This document shows positions 1 to 8,694 of a stretch of 40,352 nt of DNA, in pieces. Source of the DNA: Blastocatellia bacterium (GTDB lineage: Bacteria > Acidobacteriota > Blastocatellia > HR10 > J050); the NCBI GenBank assembly GCA_025054955.1, contig JANWZE010000053.1, positions 1 through 40,352 of the forward strand. Reading direction: 5' to 3'. The notes beneath the pieces were generated by a model. It was not told the DNA's origin, ran no database searches, and worked only from the letters and a program-made list of their open reading frames with translations. A program made the position numbers and the translations under genes. Within the stretch, counting starts at the first letter, position 1; the number at the start of each line of letters is the position of its first letter.

Positions 1-127
1 AAGGGGTCCACGCGTGGACAACTTCGTAGTCCCGTACCGTTAGCTCATGCAATGAGCCGACGGTTTTCTCGCGCGAGAGCAGTTCATGAATGAGTGTGCC
101 CTGGGGGCGCACGATTCCGGCGTGCAT
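1..127 (-). CDS. Left-edge partial gene, hypothetical protein
   Basis: The minus strand is open from about 187 to the window edge. The first in-frame ATG is at 127-125 and gives 42 residues, beginning MHAGIVRPQGT and ending in VVHAWTP where the window stops. The composition looks like real protein, but I do not recognise a family. A GGAGG at 151-147 lies 19 bases upstream of this ATG, too far for a normal ribosome site, so the start is uncertain. The rest of the gene lies left of the window. It could also be a chance ORF. Confidence 0.35.
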   Translation of the reverse strand, partial: MHAGIVRPQGTLIHELLSREKTVGSLHELTVRDYEVVHAWTP

Positions 128-874
128 GAGCCCGGAAGATATGTGACCTCCAGCTTGAGGCAACGGAGACTTGCTCTGGGTGCGCGATCAGTTTTTAGTC
201 GTTAGCTGTTTGCTTCAGTTCATGCAACGATTCTTGCCCATGCTCAGGAATCGCTTGCGCTTTCGCGGCAACTATCATCAATGGTCTGGAGAAAGGCCGT
301 GGCAGATGAAGCAACCTGGAGAGCAGGAGCAGAACGTCCCAAGCAGCACTCTCAGATTTTCTGCAGGCGTGTTTGGTATGAGGCCGTACTTTCAAGGAAC
401 TGCCCCTATGCTATTGCACGCCATGAAGAATGAAAATAGAGCACAAGCAGGAATGCCTGTGCCACTTTTTCTGAGGAATCGCCCCTATGCGATTGCACAC
501 CACGAAGCATGAAAATGGTTATTTTTAGAGGCGGCGTCACAAGCGTGACCGCAGCGAGCCGTTGCGTGGCGACAAGTGGAAGCAACGCTCGATTGATTCG
601 ACTGTATGCTCGCCGTCGAGCAGCGTTTGAATTGAGCCGGGTCTTTGAGCCAGGAACCAACGGCTCACATATCGGCCACATCGCCTGAGCGACGATTGAA
701 CTCATCCTGCATGTGGATTGGAGATTGACCAACCAGATTGATAAGCAGCCACATGCAACCGCATAAGCTGTCTTCAGAGGCGATTGGCATTACTCATGAG
801 GACGATTTTGGCTGCTGCCAGTGTTTCAAAAGAACTTGTAACAACCAACGCAGCGTGACTGGCGCTGATCCTCT
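128..874. other. Repeat-rich spacer before trmJ
   Basis: No convincing gene is seen. Two copies of the dispersed repeat described under 396-530 sit here. Open frames on either strand (for example minus 732-406) have no recognisable domain, and part of them is just translation of the repeat. The stretch 540-870 holds nothing I can name. Confidence 0.6.
396..530 (+). repeat. Two copies of dispersed repeat family 1
   Basis: Copy one starts at 396 and copy two at 475, a spacing of 79 bases. Both read GGAAnnGCCCCTATGC, then ATTGCAC, then CATGAAG or CACGAAG, then ATGAAAAT. The second continues into GGTTATTTTTAG. Related copies lie near 3415, 8456, 8576, 13415, 26279, 26461 and 27578. Between the two copies is the phrase GGAATGCCTGTGCCACTTTT, which recurs at 3586. 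This is a non-coding repeat family with no transposase in the window. Confidence 0.75.
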
Positions 875-1612
875 ATGGACTTATCTCGTAGCAAAATCAT
901 TCTCGTTCGCCCGCGTGATCCGAACAACATTGGCGCGGTCGCTCGCGCAATGAAGAATTTCGGGTTCACCCAGTTGGTCATCGTCGCGCCCCATCCGCCG
1001 GTGTGGGATGAAGTGGTCTCGGCTGTTCATGCCGATGATATTCTCAAGGAGGCGCCCGTCGTGGCGTCGCTCGCTGAGGCTGTAGCCGATTGCACATGGG
1101 TGGTAGGAACAACTGACCGCCGGCGGGTCGAGCCAAAACAGACGCTCTATACGCCTGCCGATCTGTGCCGCGATGTGCGCCAGAGCGAGCACAGGCTGGC
1201 GCTCGTTTTCGGGCCGGAAAAACACGGCTTGACCAATAATGACCTGAGCCATTGCCATCGTGTCATGAGCATTCCCACACAACCTGATTGCCCTTCGATG
1301 AATCTGGGACAAGCGGTCGCTATTTGCTGTTACGAGCTAACGCGGGATCAGCCGGTGCCCCTTCAGACCAAGCAACAGGTTGAATGGGCAACGGCCGGCC
1401 AGATCGAAACCGCTGTGCAGTTGATGCTCGACGTGTTATGTCTCTCCGAGTTCATTCAACCAGCTCGCCGACCGGATTTCGCGCTCAAACTACGACGCTA
1501 CCTGATGCGCTTGAACATGACCAGACGCGATGTCAACACGTTGTGCGGCGCTCTGAGCAAAATCAAAGAAAAGTTGGTTCACCGGCCCGTGTCGTCACCG
1601 GTCCAGGATTGA
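875..1612 (+). CDS. trmJ: tRNA 2'-O-methyltransferase, TrmJ family (SPOUT)
   Basis: The 245-residue protein has the SPOUT methyltransferase pattern of the TrmJ/TrmH family. The N-terminus reads ILVRPRDPNNIGAVARAMKN, which matches the family's substrate-side NIG-ARAMKNFG motif. Motif 2 is FGPEKHGLTNND at about 112-123. Motif 3 is IPTQPDCPSMNLGQAVA at about 134-150, forming the AdoMet-binding trefoil knot. Family members methylate the 2'-OH of nucleotide 32 in the tRNA anticodon loop using AdoMet, in the cytosol. The C-terminal 90 residues are the helical extension typical of TrmJ. No clear Shine-Dalgarno precedes the ATG. The gene stands alone; the next gene is 87 bases downstream with its own ribosome site. 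The exact tRNA substrate is inferred from the family. Confidence 0.9.
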   Translation: MDLSRSKIILVRPRDPNNIGAVARAMKNFGFTQLVIVAPHPPVWDEVVSAVHADDILKEAPVVASLAEAVADCTWVVGTTDRRRVEPKQTLYTPADLCRDVRQSEHRLALVFGPEKHGLTNNDLSHCHRVMSIPTQPDCPSMNLGQAVAICCYELTRDQPVPLQTKQQVEWATAGQIETAVQLMLDVLCLSEFIQPARRPDFALKLRRYLMRLNMTRRDVNTLCGALSKIKEKLVHRPVSSPVQD

Positions 1613-1699
1613 TGGACTCGCTCTTACTGGATCAATGGGCAACCTGCTAGAATGTGGCCCGCTCGCGCCATGAGGATCGTTGGAAAAGGAGATAGCAAT

Positions 1700-3301
1700 A
1701 TGCAAAAGACAGCGTGGATGAGCTTGCTGATTCTTTTGATTTGTGCTGGCGTGGGAGCGCTCCCGGCACAGATGCAACAACTCAGCGAGCCCGTGCCGAC
1801 TGAATACGGGCCGGTGCGCGGCGAGGTGTTGAGTCAGTCCATTCGGTTTCGTGGCATCCCTTACGCGGCACCTCCGATCGGCCCGTTGCGTTGGCGTGCG
1901 CCACAGCCGCCGCAGCCGTGGACTGAACTGAGAGCCAGCGCCTACGGTTCACCGTGTCCACAGTTTGCCGCTGATGGCAGCTTCGTGGGCAATGAAGATT
2001 GTTTAACGCTGAATATCTGGACGCCCAGGAACAGAGGCTCATCGCTGCGCCCTGTGATGGTGTTCATTCACGGTGGCGCCAACACGTTCGGCGCATCATC
2101 ATTGCCGACCTACGATGGTCAAGCCTTTGCTGAAAAGGGTGGCGTGGTGCTGGTGACGATCAATTACCGACTCGGTCCATTCGGTTACTTGGCGCATCCG
2201 CTGCTGAGCGCTGAAGACGCCGAGCATCGCAGTTCGGGCAACTACGGTCTGCTTGATCAAATCTTCGCGCTCCGGTGGGTGCAACGCAACATCGCCAACT
2301 TCGGCGGTGATCCCAACAACGTGACCATTTTCGGCGAATCAGCCGGCGGGCTTAACGTCGCCTGCTTGCTGGCCTCGCCGGCGGCCACTGGTCTATTTCA
2401 TCGCGCGATCATTCAAAGCGGTGGATTCTTCGTCAGCAAACCATTGCGCGACGAGGATCCACGGACAGAGAGCGCCGAAGAATTTGGTCAACGGTTCGAG
2501 CAGGAGATCAACTGTGCATCGGCGAACGACCCGTTGGCGTGCATGCGCCGAAAAACGACCCGTGAGGTGATGGATACACTGCGTCCGCCGCCGCCCGTGA
2601 TCGGGGCTTGCCGGAATCCACCGTGTCCCGAATACGGCCCCAATCTGGACGGCTATGTGTTGACCGGCAGTCCGGTGGAAGTGATACGACAAGGACAATA
2701 CAATAACGTGCCCGCCATCGTGGGTACCAACAAGAATGAAGCTTCGATCTTCATCACGCTCGTGTTTCCGCTTGTGACCGAGGCGCAATATCAAGCTGCC
2801 GTGCGACGCTTCCTGCCCAACATTGCTGATCAAGTGTTGGCGCGTTATCCGCTCTCTGATTACCCGAGTGCGCGGGATGCGCTCGACGCTGTGTTCACTG
2901 ATCTGCTATTCATCTGTCCAGCGCGATTGGGCACGCGCGCCATGAGCTTGCATCAATCGAATCTCTATGTCTATCACTTCACGCATGAGCTGGACTCACG
3001 TCTATACAACTATCTTGGCGCGTTTCATGCGCTAGAGCTCTATTTCGTGTTTAACAATTTCGTATTACCGGCGCACACGCCGACCAATCGGGAACTGGAC
3101 TTAGCCAACAGCATGCTTCGATACTGGACGAACTTCGCCAGGACCGGCGACCCCAATGGTCAAGGCCTGCCGCGCTGGCCGGTGTACACGTTGGATGGCG
3201 ACCGGCACATCATATTGGACGAACGCATCAGCACGGGCACGCACCTGCGTAAGGAATACTGCGAGTTTTGGTGTGAAGTGCTCGGGCTGAGCTGCTTTTG
3301 A
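1700..3301 (+). CDS. Exported type-B carboxylesterase
   Basis: This is a carboxylesterase/cholinesterase-type alpha/beta hydrolase (533 residues, normal length) that should cleave carboxylic esters outside the cytoplasm. I chose ATG 1700 because AAGGAG sits 8 bases upstream and the protein then opens with a signal peptide (MQKTAWMSLLILL, cleavage near residue 23-27). An upstream in-frame ATG at 1652 lacks a ribosome site. The catalytic triad is visible: Ser214 in GESAGG, Glu347 in TNKNEAS and His443 in GAFHALEL. The oxyanion loop HGGAN is near residue 120. A possible -10 box TAGAAT lies at 1648-1653 with a poor -35. The natural substrate cannot be told from sequence. Confidence 0.92.
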   Translation: MQKTAWMSLLILLICAGVGALPAQMQQLSEPVPTEYGPVRGEVLSQSIRFRGIPYAAPPIGPLRWRAPQPPQPWTELRASAYGSPCPQFAADGSFVGNEDCLTLNIWTPRNRGSSLRPVMVFIHGGANTFGASSLPTYDGQAFAEKGGVVLVTINYRLGPFGYLAHPLLSAEDAEHRSSGNYGLLDQIFALRWVQRNIANFGGDPNNVTIFGESAGGLNVACLLASPAATGLFHRAIIQSGGFFVSKPLRDEDPRTESAEEFGQRFEQEINCASANDPLACMRRKTTREVMDTLRPPPPVIGACRNPPCPEYGPNLDGYVLTGSPVEVIRQGQYNNVPAIVGTNKNEASIFITLVFPLVTEAQYQAAVRRFLPNIADQVLARYPLSDYPSARDALDAVFTDLLFICPARLGTRAMSLHQSNLYVYHFTHELDSRLYNYLGAFHALELYFVFNNFVLPAHTPTNRELDLANSMLRYWTNFARTGDPNGQGLPRWPVYTLDGDRHIILDERISTGTHLRKEYCEFWCEVLGLSCF

Positions 3302-3702
3302 GCTGCACATAAGTCAGTGTTGATGAAGTGTCGTCCGAGTGAGCACGGCGCTCAGGTGGTGCCCGGCGACGGTGAAAAGGGCCAAGGTCTTGGCTTGTTC
3401 TCGGCTCTTTTTAAGGGCTTGCCCGTATGAGGCCACTCGCCACGAACGATGAAAATGAAGTCACCGAGGTCACAGAGACCACTGGGAGGTTTCTTCTCCG
3501 TTCTCTGCAAATGCGCGCTTATTCTTAGAGCGTTCTACATGCTGTGTAGACGACGCTCTGAAACGATGAAAAACGCCACAGGCAGGAATGCCTGTGCCAC
3601 TTTTTCTGAGGAGTTCTACATGTCGTCTGGACGACGCTCTGAAACGATGAAAAACGCCACAGGCGTGGATGCCTGTGTCACTTTTCTGAGGAGATGATGA
3701 CG
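3302..3702. other. Repeat-bearing spacer upstream of prolyl oligopeptidase
   Basis: A degenerate copy of dispersed repeat family 1 lies at about 3415-3458 (GCCCGTATGAGG, then GCCACGAACGATGAAAATG). A two-unit tandem repeat follows at 3533-3693. The plus frame 3449-3697 is open only because both tandem units are free of stops, so I do not call it a gene. Confidence 0.65.
3533..3693 (+). repeat. 81-base tandem repeat, two units, ending in a ribosome site
   Basis: Unit one is 3533-3613 and unit two is 3614-3693. Both run TTCTACATG, then GACGACGCTCTGAAACGATG, then AAAAACGCCACAGGC, then GGATGCCTGTG or GAATGCCTGTG, and end CACTTTT(T)CTGAGGAG. The units differ at roughly ten positions. The final CTGAGGAG is the Shine-Dalgarno sequence of the prolyl oligopeptidase gene, so the repeat supplies its ribosome site. 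The GGAATGCCTGTGCC core also occurs at 451-464. Confidence 0.9.
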
Positions 3703-5808
3703 ATGCTTAAACAAGCCAGAAGATTCGTTGCATTTCTTATCCCGCTCATCATGTGTGTTACGCCGATGCTGTTTGCCCTTGCGCAGACGCCCGCGCCGCC
3801 ACCGACGCGCAGAGATAACGTCACAGAAGTCATTCACGGCGTCACCATCACAGATCCCTATCGGTGGCTGGAAGATCAAGACAGCCCGGAAACACGCGCC
3901 TGGATTGATGAGCAGAACAAATACACGCAGTCGTGGCTCGGCGCGCAGCCCGGACGCGAGCCGCTCAGGCAACGACTGACCCAACTCATCAAGATTGACT
4001 CGATCAGCCTGCCCACAGTGCGTAACGGTCGCTACTTCTTTGCGAAACGTCGCGCTGATCAGGAACTCTTCGTGATCTACATGAGACAGGGAGCCCGTGG
4101 CAAAGATGAGGTGTTGGTTGATCCTCACCCATTGAGCGCTGATCGGCGAACGAGCGTCAATTTAATGGACGTGTCTGACGACGGTACGCTGATTGCCTAC
4201 GCGATCCGGCAGGGCGGCGAAGACGAAGTGGAAATCCGCTTGATGAATGTCAACACGCGGCAACATCTGCCCGATCGCTTGCCCAAAGCTCGCTATTTCG
4301 GCCTGTCGTTGAAGTCGGACAACAGTGGGTTCTACTACTCGCGCTATAGCGCGGAAGGCTCGCGTGTCTATTATCATGCGCTGGGAACTGATCCGGCGAA
4401 TGATCCGAAAATTTTCGGCGACGGTTACGGCCCTGACAAAATCATCGGCGCGGGGTTGTCGGAAAATGGCCGCTATCTCACCATCACTGTGTCACACGGT
4501 GCAGCAGGTGATAAAACCGAAGTGTATGTTCAGAACATTGCCAAGCAAACTCCTATTGTGCCAATCGTCAACGACCTGAATGCTCGATTCACCGGACGAG
4601 TGGCCGGCGACACGCTCTTTCTGCAAACCAACTGGCAAGCACCCAACGGACGACTGTTCGCCGTTGATCTGCAGAATCCAACGCGCGACCGCTGGCGTGA
4701 AATTGTCCCGACGAGCGATGCCGTGATGCAAGGCTTCACGCTGGCCGGCGGCAAGTTGTGCGTGAACTACTTGCAGAACGTCGTCTCGCGGGTGAAGGTC
4801 TTTGATCCCAACGGGCGGCATCAGCGCGACATCATACCGCCCGCGCTTGGTTCGATCAGCGGTGTGTTCGGTCGCTGGAGCAGCAATGAGGCGTTCTTCA
4901 GCTTCAATTCGTTTCACATTCCGACGACGATCTACCGATATGATATAGCTCGAGGCCAGCAATCTGTATGGGCGCGGCTTGACGTCCCGATCAAGAGCGA
5001 GCAGTTCGAGATTAAACAAGTCTGGTACGAATCAAAAGACAAAACGAAGGTGCCGATGTTCCTCGTGCATGCCAAAGGCCTCAAACGCGATGGATCGAAT
5101 CCGACGTTGCTATACGCTTACGGCGGTTTCAATGTGAGTCTCACGCCGAGCTTTTCACCGCGCGCTGCTCTGTGGGTCGAGCGCGGTGGCGTCTATGCTG
5201 TCGCCAATTTGCGCGGCGGGGGCGAATTCGGCGAACAATGGCACCGGGCTGGCATGCGAGAGAAAAAGCAAAATGTCTTTGATGATTTCATCGCAGCAGC
5301 CGAGTGGCTCATCCAGAACGGGTATACCACGCCGGCCAAGCTGGCCATCTCCGGCGGAAGCAATGGTGGATTGTTGGTCGGCGCGGCGCTCACGCAACGG
5401 CCCGATCTGTTTCAAGCTGTCGTCTGTTCGGTGCCGCTGCTGGATATGATTCGCTACCATAAGTTTTTGGTCGCGCGCTTCTGGGTGTCAGAGTATGGCT
5501 CGTCGGAAAATCCTGATGAGTTCAAATACCTCTATGCTTACTCGCCCTATCATCAGGTCAAGCCCGGCACCAAGTATCCGGCTGTGTTGTTTATCACAGG
5601 CGATGCCGATACGCGCGTGGCGCCATTGCACGCACGCAAGATGACAGCGTTGCTTCAGTGGGCGACCGCTTCGGATAGACCCATCCTGCTTCACTATGAC
5701 ACGAAAGCCGGTCATGCCGGCGGCGTGCCGACCAGCAAGCAGATTGAGGACCTGACCGATGAATTAACGTTTTTATTCTGGCAACTGGGCGTGAATGCAA
5801 CGCCATAA
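3703..5808 (+). CDS. Secreted prolyl oligopeptidase (family S9A)
   Basis: Serine peptidase that cuts short peptides after proline. ATG codons occur at 3694, 3697 and 3703. I chose 3703 because GAGGAG at 3688-3693 is then 9 bases upstream. The 701-residue product begins with a signal peptide (hydrophobic to about residue 25, ending ALAQTP). Residues 35-420 form the seven-bladed propeller with the S9A N-terminal signature TDPYRWLEDQDSPET. The C-terminal alpha/beta hydrolase domain carries Ser553 in GGSNGG, Asp636 in DADTRV and His671 in AGHAGG. The signal peptide suggests a periplasmic or outer-membrane role in peptide use. A PhoD-like phosphatase follows after 18 bases and is probably co-transcribed. 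Confidence 0.93.
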   Translation: MLKQARRFVAFLIPLIMCVTPMLFALAQTPAPPPTRRDNVTEVIHGVTITDPYRWLEDQDSPETRAWIDEQNKYTQSWLGAQPGREPLRQRLTQLIKIDSISLPTVRNGRYFFAKRRADQELFVIYMRQGARGKDEVLVDPHPLSADRRTSVNLMDVSDDGTLIAYAIRQGGEDEVEIRLMNVNTRQHLPDRLPKARYFGLSLKSDNSGFYYSRYSAEGSRVYYHALGTDPANDPKIFGDGYGPDKIIGAGLSENGRYLTITVSHGAAGDKTEVYVQNIAKQTPIVPIVNDLNARFTGRVAGDTLFLQTNWQAPNGRLFAVDLQNPTRDRWREIVPTSDAVMQGFTLAGGKLCVNYLQNVVSRVKVFDPNGRHQRDIIPPALGSISGVFGRWSSNEAFFSFNSFHIPTTIYRYDIARGQQSVWARLDVPIKSEQFEIKQVWYESKDKTKVPMFLVHAKGLKRDGSNPTLLYAYGGFNVSLTPSFSPRAALWVERGGVYAVANLRGGGEFGEQWHRAGMREKKQNVFDDFIAAAEWLIQNGYTTPAKLAISGGSNGGLLVGAALTQRPDLFQAVVCSVPLLDMIRYHKFLVARFWVSEYGSSENPDEFKYLYAYSPYHQVKPGTKYPAVLFITGDADTRVAPLHARKMTALLQWATASDRPILLHYDTKAGHAGGVPTSKQIEDLTDELTFLFWQLGVNATP

Positions 5809-5826
5809 GAATCGAGGAGCACAACC

Positions 5827-7206
5827 ATGAACAACGCTTTCCATCAGCGCTTGATCTATTGTTGTTGCTTGTTAGTTGTTGTCTGCCTCAGCGGATTGGA
5901 TTTCACCATCTTGTCGGCAGAGCAGTCGAAGCTGCGCTCTGGGCCGATGGTCGGCTACGGCGAGATGACGGAAGTCATGCTCTGGGTGCAAACGACGCAG
6001 CCGGCAACAGTGCGATTCCGCTATTGGGATACGCAATCTCCTGAGCAGAAACAGATCACGCCGAGCGTGCGCACGTCAGAAGAGCGAGCCAACGTCGCTC
6101 ATGTTCGTATTAGCGGCTTGAAGCCGGGACGAAAATTTGAATATGAACTGCTGATTGACGAGCAGGTCGTCAAGCGTCCTTATCGGTTGGCATTTCAGAC
6201 GCAGCCGCTCTGGCAATGGCGCACCGAGCCGCCCGACTTCAGCGTAGCGATTGGCTCCTGCGCTTTTGTCAACGAGCCCGAATGGGACCGACCGGGCCCG
6301 CCCTACGGCAGCAATTACCAGATTTTCTTGACCATCGCTGAGAAGAAGCCGGACTTGATGATCTGGCTGGGCGACAACGTCTACTACCGCGAGGTGGATT
6401 GGAACACGATCGCCGGTATGCGCCATCGGTATTCACACACGCGAGCGCTGCCGGAGCTGCAGCCGCTGCTGGGCGCAACGCATCACTATGCCATCTGGGA
6501 CGATCACGATTACGGGCCGAATAATTCTGACCGCAGCTACCGCATGAAGACGACGGCGCTCGATATCTTCCAGCTTTTCTGGGCCAATCCCAGCTACGGC
6601 ACCGATGAGGCTAAAGGTATCTTCACGCGGTTTGAATGGGGCGACATCGAATTTTTCCTGCTCGACGATCGCTATCACCGCTCACCCGAATTGGCGCCCA
6701 AAGAGGAATCCACGATGCTGGGCAAGGCACAGCTTCAATGGTTGATGGACGGATTGCTCTCCAGCCGCGCCCCGTTCAAAGTGATCGCTTGTGGCAGTCA
6801 GATGCTCACGCCACGCGGCTCACGCGAAGCGTTTCGCCATTACACCGATTACGATCTGTTGTTGAACTATATTAAACAGCGGAAAATCCCTGGCGTGCTG
6901 TTTGTCTCTGGCGATGTGCATGCCACCGAATTGACCAAGCTCGAAAGCCCCGATTTCTACCCGCTCTATGATTACACCAGCTCGCCGCTGACCAGTGGCC
7001 TATTCCGTGGCGAGTCGAACAATCCAGCGCGTGTGCCCGGCACGTGGGTCAACGACGCGCACAATTTCGGCATGTTGCGGTTTAGCGGGCCGCGCCGTGA
7101 TCGCCAGGTCACGCTCGAATGCTATGACTTTACTGGCAAGCTCCGCTGGTCACACCGCATCAAAGCCAGCGAGTTGAGATTGCCGGGGCGGCCTGAAGAA
7201 AATTAA
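5827..7206 (+). CDS. PhoD-like metallophosphatase, exported
   Basis: 459-residue PhoD-family phosphodiesterase/alkaline phosphatase, expected to free phosphate from organic phosphate esters outside the cytoplasm using bound metal ions. Residues 1-31 form a signal peptide with an unusual triple Cys (YCCCLL). Residues 35-125 are the PhoD N-terminal beta domain. The metal-binding motifs are GSCAF (143-147), GDN (182-184), DDHDYG (225-230) and GDVH (362-365), in family order. AGGAG upstream of the ATG supports the start. It follows the prolyl oligopeptidase by 18 bases, suggesting one transcript. The exact substrate is unknown. Confidence 0.9.
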   Translation: MNNAFHQRLIYCCCLLVVVCLSGLDFTILSAEQSKLRSGPMVGYGEMTEVMLWVQTTQPATVRFRYWDTQSPEQKQITPSVRTSEERANVAHVRISGLKPGRKFEYELLIDEQVVKRPYRLAFQTQPLWQWRTEPPDFSVAIGSCAFVNEPEWDRPGPPYGSNYQIFLTIAEKKPDLMIWLGDNVYYREVDWNTIAGMRHRYSHTRALPELQPLLGATHHYAIWDDHDYGPNNSDRSYRMKTTALDIFQLFWANPSYGTDEAKGIFTRFEWGDIEFFLLDDRYHRSPELAPKEESTMLGKAQLQWLMDGLLSSRAPFKVIACGSQMLTPRGSREAFRHYTDYDLLLNYIKQRKIPGVLFVSGDVHATELTKLESPDFYPLYDYTSSPLTSGLFRGESNNPARVPGTWVNDAHNFGMLRFSGPRRDRQVTLECYDFTGKLRWSHRIKASELRLPGRPEEN

Positions 7207-7290
7207 CATGATTGGGTTAGCGCCGAGCCGCGTGACTGATCTGCACGGACGGGCGCGGCGCGGCCTGAACAAAATGAAGATGGTCTCGTT

Positions 7291-7767
7291 ATGGCTCAAT
7301 TAAACGTCCAGATTGGTCAACCAGCCCCTGACTTTGAGTCCGTGGATGATCGTGGTCAGCCCATTCGACTGAAAGATTTCCGCGGTCAACATGTCGTGCT
7401 TTATTTCTACCCCAAAGACAACACGCCCGGCTGCTTGCTCGAAGCGCGCGCGTTCAACGCGAGCTTAGAAGAATTTACCAAGCGCAACACCGTGGTGCTT
7501 GGCGTCAGCACCGACGATGTCAGCTCGCACGAGCGGTTCCGCGATAACTGCGGTCTGCGATTTCGGTTGATTGCAGACTCCAAGAAGACCATTGCGCGCA
7601 CGTATGGTGCATTGAGCGGACTTGCGGGCTTGTTAGGACTGGCGCAGCGGGTGACCGTACTGATTGACAAAGATGGCATCGTGCGTGCTGTATGGGATAA
7701 AGTCAGTCCACGTCATCATCCCGAAGAGGTGCTGGAAAAGATTGATGAATTGAAATTGGCTCGGTAG
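7291..7767 (+). CDS. Bcp-type peroxiredoxin lacking the usual resolving cysteine
   Basis: 158-residue thioredoxin-fold peroxidase of the Bcp/PrxQ family, which reduces hydrogen peroxide and organic peroxides in the cytosol. The peroxidatic Cys48 lies in PKDNTPGCLLEAR. Most Bcp proteins have a second Cys five residues on, but here residue 53 is Arg. The only other Cys is Cys87 (DNCGLR), so it either acts as a 1-Cys enzyme or uses Cys87 or an external thiol. A second, classical two-Cys Bcp is encoded at 27018-27488. Upstream of ATG 7291 the ribosome site is weak. A block of 19-base repeats begins right after the stop codon. Confidence 0.92.
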   Translation: MAQLNVQIGQPAPDFESVDDRGQPIRLKDFRGQHVVLYFYPKDNTPGCLLEARAFNASLEEFTKRNTVVLGVSTDDVSSHERFRDNCGLRFRLIADSKKTIARTYGALSGLAGLLGLAQRVTVLIDKDGIVRAVWDKVSPRHHPEEVLEKIDELKLAR

Positions 7768-7861
7768 CGGCGCTGCAACGCTTATGCGGGGCGGCAACTC
7801 TTGTGCGGCGGTGCAACCCTTATGCGGCGGCACGACCGTGTGCTCCACCGTAACCCTTGTG
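7768..7861 (+). repeat. Degenerate 19-base tandem repeat, five units
   Basis: Directly after the peroxiredoxin stop come units at 7768, 7787, 7806, 7825 (18 bases) and 7843. The first three read CGGCGCTGCAACGCTTATG, CGGGGCGGCAACTCTTGTG and CGGCGGTGCAACCCTTATG; the last two are more decayed. Because 19 is not a multiple of three and the block starts at a stop codon, it is non-coding. Confidence 0.75.
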
Positions 7862-7880
7862 CTGCGTCGCGCCGCGTTGA

Positions 7881-7917
7881 TTGACATCCGCGTCATTTGC
7901 TTGTATGGTTGACGCGG
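7881..7917 (+). promoter_or_regulatory. Sigma-70-like promoter with an inverted-repeat operator, upstream of csp
   Basis: A perfect -35 TTGACA (7881-7886) is followed after 17 bases by TATGGT (7904-7909). A perfect 8-base inverted repeat, CCGCGTCA (7888-7895) and TGACGCGG (7910-7917) with a 14-base gap, brackets the -10 box, as expected of a repressor site. Transcription would start near 7916 and give about 135 bases of 5' leader before the cold-shock ATG, the length range in which csp leaders act as RNA thermosensors. The promoter role is inferred from consensus. Confidence 0.6.
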
Positions 7918-8051
7918 TTTTGATTTGTGTTGAGAGATTCGTCAAAGCAACCGCGCTGTGTGGCTCGACATTCACTGACCTGCTGGGCGGTTCGCTGCGT
8001 ATTTCAATAAGCCCAAGCCAAAACTGATTATTTAGGAGATTGTGTTTTTGC

Positions 8052-8258
8052 ATGAAAGAAACAGGACGCGTCAAGTGGTTTAACCAAACCAAAGGCTATG
8101 GCTTCATCGAGCGCAAGTCAGGTGGAGACATCTTTGTTCACTACACAGCCATCCAGGCCGACGGCTTTCGTTCCCTGCAAGAAGGGGAGGAGGTCAGTTT
8201 CGAGGTAACGGAAGGCCCCAAAGGTTTACAAGCGTCGAACGTCTCTGTGAGACGCTAA
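8052..8258 (+). CDS. Cold-shock domain protein (CspA family)
   Basis: 68-residue single cold-shock domain that binds single-stranded RNA/DNA in the cytosol. RNP1 is KGYGFIE (residues 15-21) and RNP2 is DIFVHY (27-32 region). The C-terminus [10 protein letters not shown] matches the family. ATG 8052 gives the standard length. AGGAG at 8034-8038 is 13 bases upstream, a little long. A TTG at 8040 would be too close to that site. The promoter at 7881 and the long leader suggest control at both transcription and mRNA structure levels. Confidence 0.93.
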   Translation: MKETGRVKWFNQTKGYGFIERKSGGDIFVHYTAIQADGFRSLQEGEEVSFEVTEGPKGLQASNVSVRR

Positions 8259-8694
8259 CGCACACCCCTCATTCCAAACCGGTGCTGGCGTGCCAGCTCT
8301 AGCTGATAAATCCAAGAATTGGGAATCCAAGGGGCTGTTGATAGCGTCTATGAGGACGCGGGAGAAACCATGAATACCTGGGAGCGCCCTTGCAAGCGCC
8401 CGAGGCGTTGAGCAACAGGGCGCCGGCTAGGGGCCTCCGCTCCCAAGGATTTTCCGAGGATTGCTCATGAGCGACGGCATGCCGCAACGCAGGAAAATTG
8501 CCTCGCCAATAGATGAAGGGTGTCACCGGATATTTGATCCGTTGGGACTTTTCATCCGTTGGCGGAGTATTTGCTAGGACTCGCCCATGTGCGACGGCAC
8601 ACCATGAACTTTGAAAATCCGGTCGCGTATGCCTCCGGCGTGCCGTGCTGTCAGTTCCATCAAGCGCGCAAGATGCCTGCGCGCCCAGCAAGTT
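8259..8694. other. Repeat field after csp
   Basis: No gene is supported. Two copies of dispersed repeat family 1 lie at 8456-8500 and 8576-8620, 120 bases apart. Both contain CATGAGCGACGGCA or CATGTGCGACGGCA. The phrases ATCCGTTGG at about 8535 and 8554 also repeat. A 5-base-stem hairpin at 8283-8296 (GCTGGcgtgCCAGC) lacks a T-run and is a weak terminator candidate for csp. Confidence 0.55.

Noticed and set aside
6-19. Perfect 14-base palindrome GTCCACGCGTGGAC
   Set aside because: It lies within the left-edge open frame and is short enough to be chance.
406-732. Minus ORF resembling one at 26578-26294 (shared LKITIFMLRG)
   Set aside because: The shared peptide is the reverse translation of the dispersed repeat; the rest does not match.
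3449-3697. Plus-strand ORF of 82 codons
   Set aside because: It is the translation of an 81-base tandem repeat; 81 is a multiple of three so the frame stays open. No domain.
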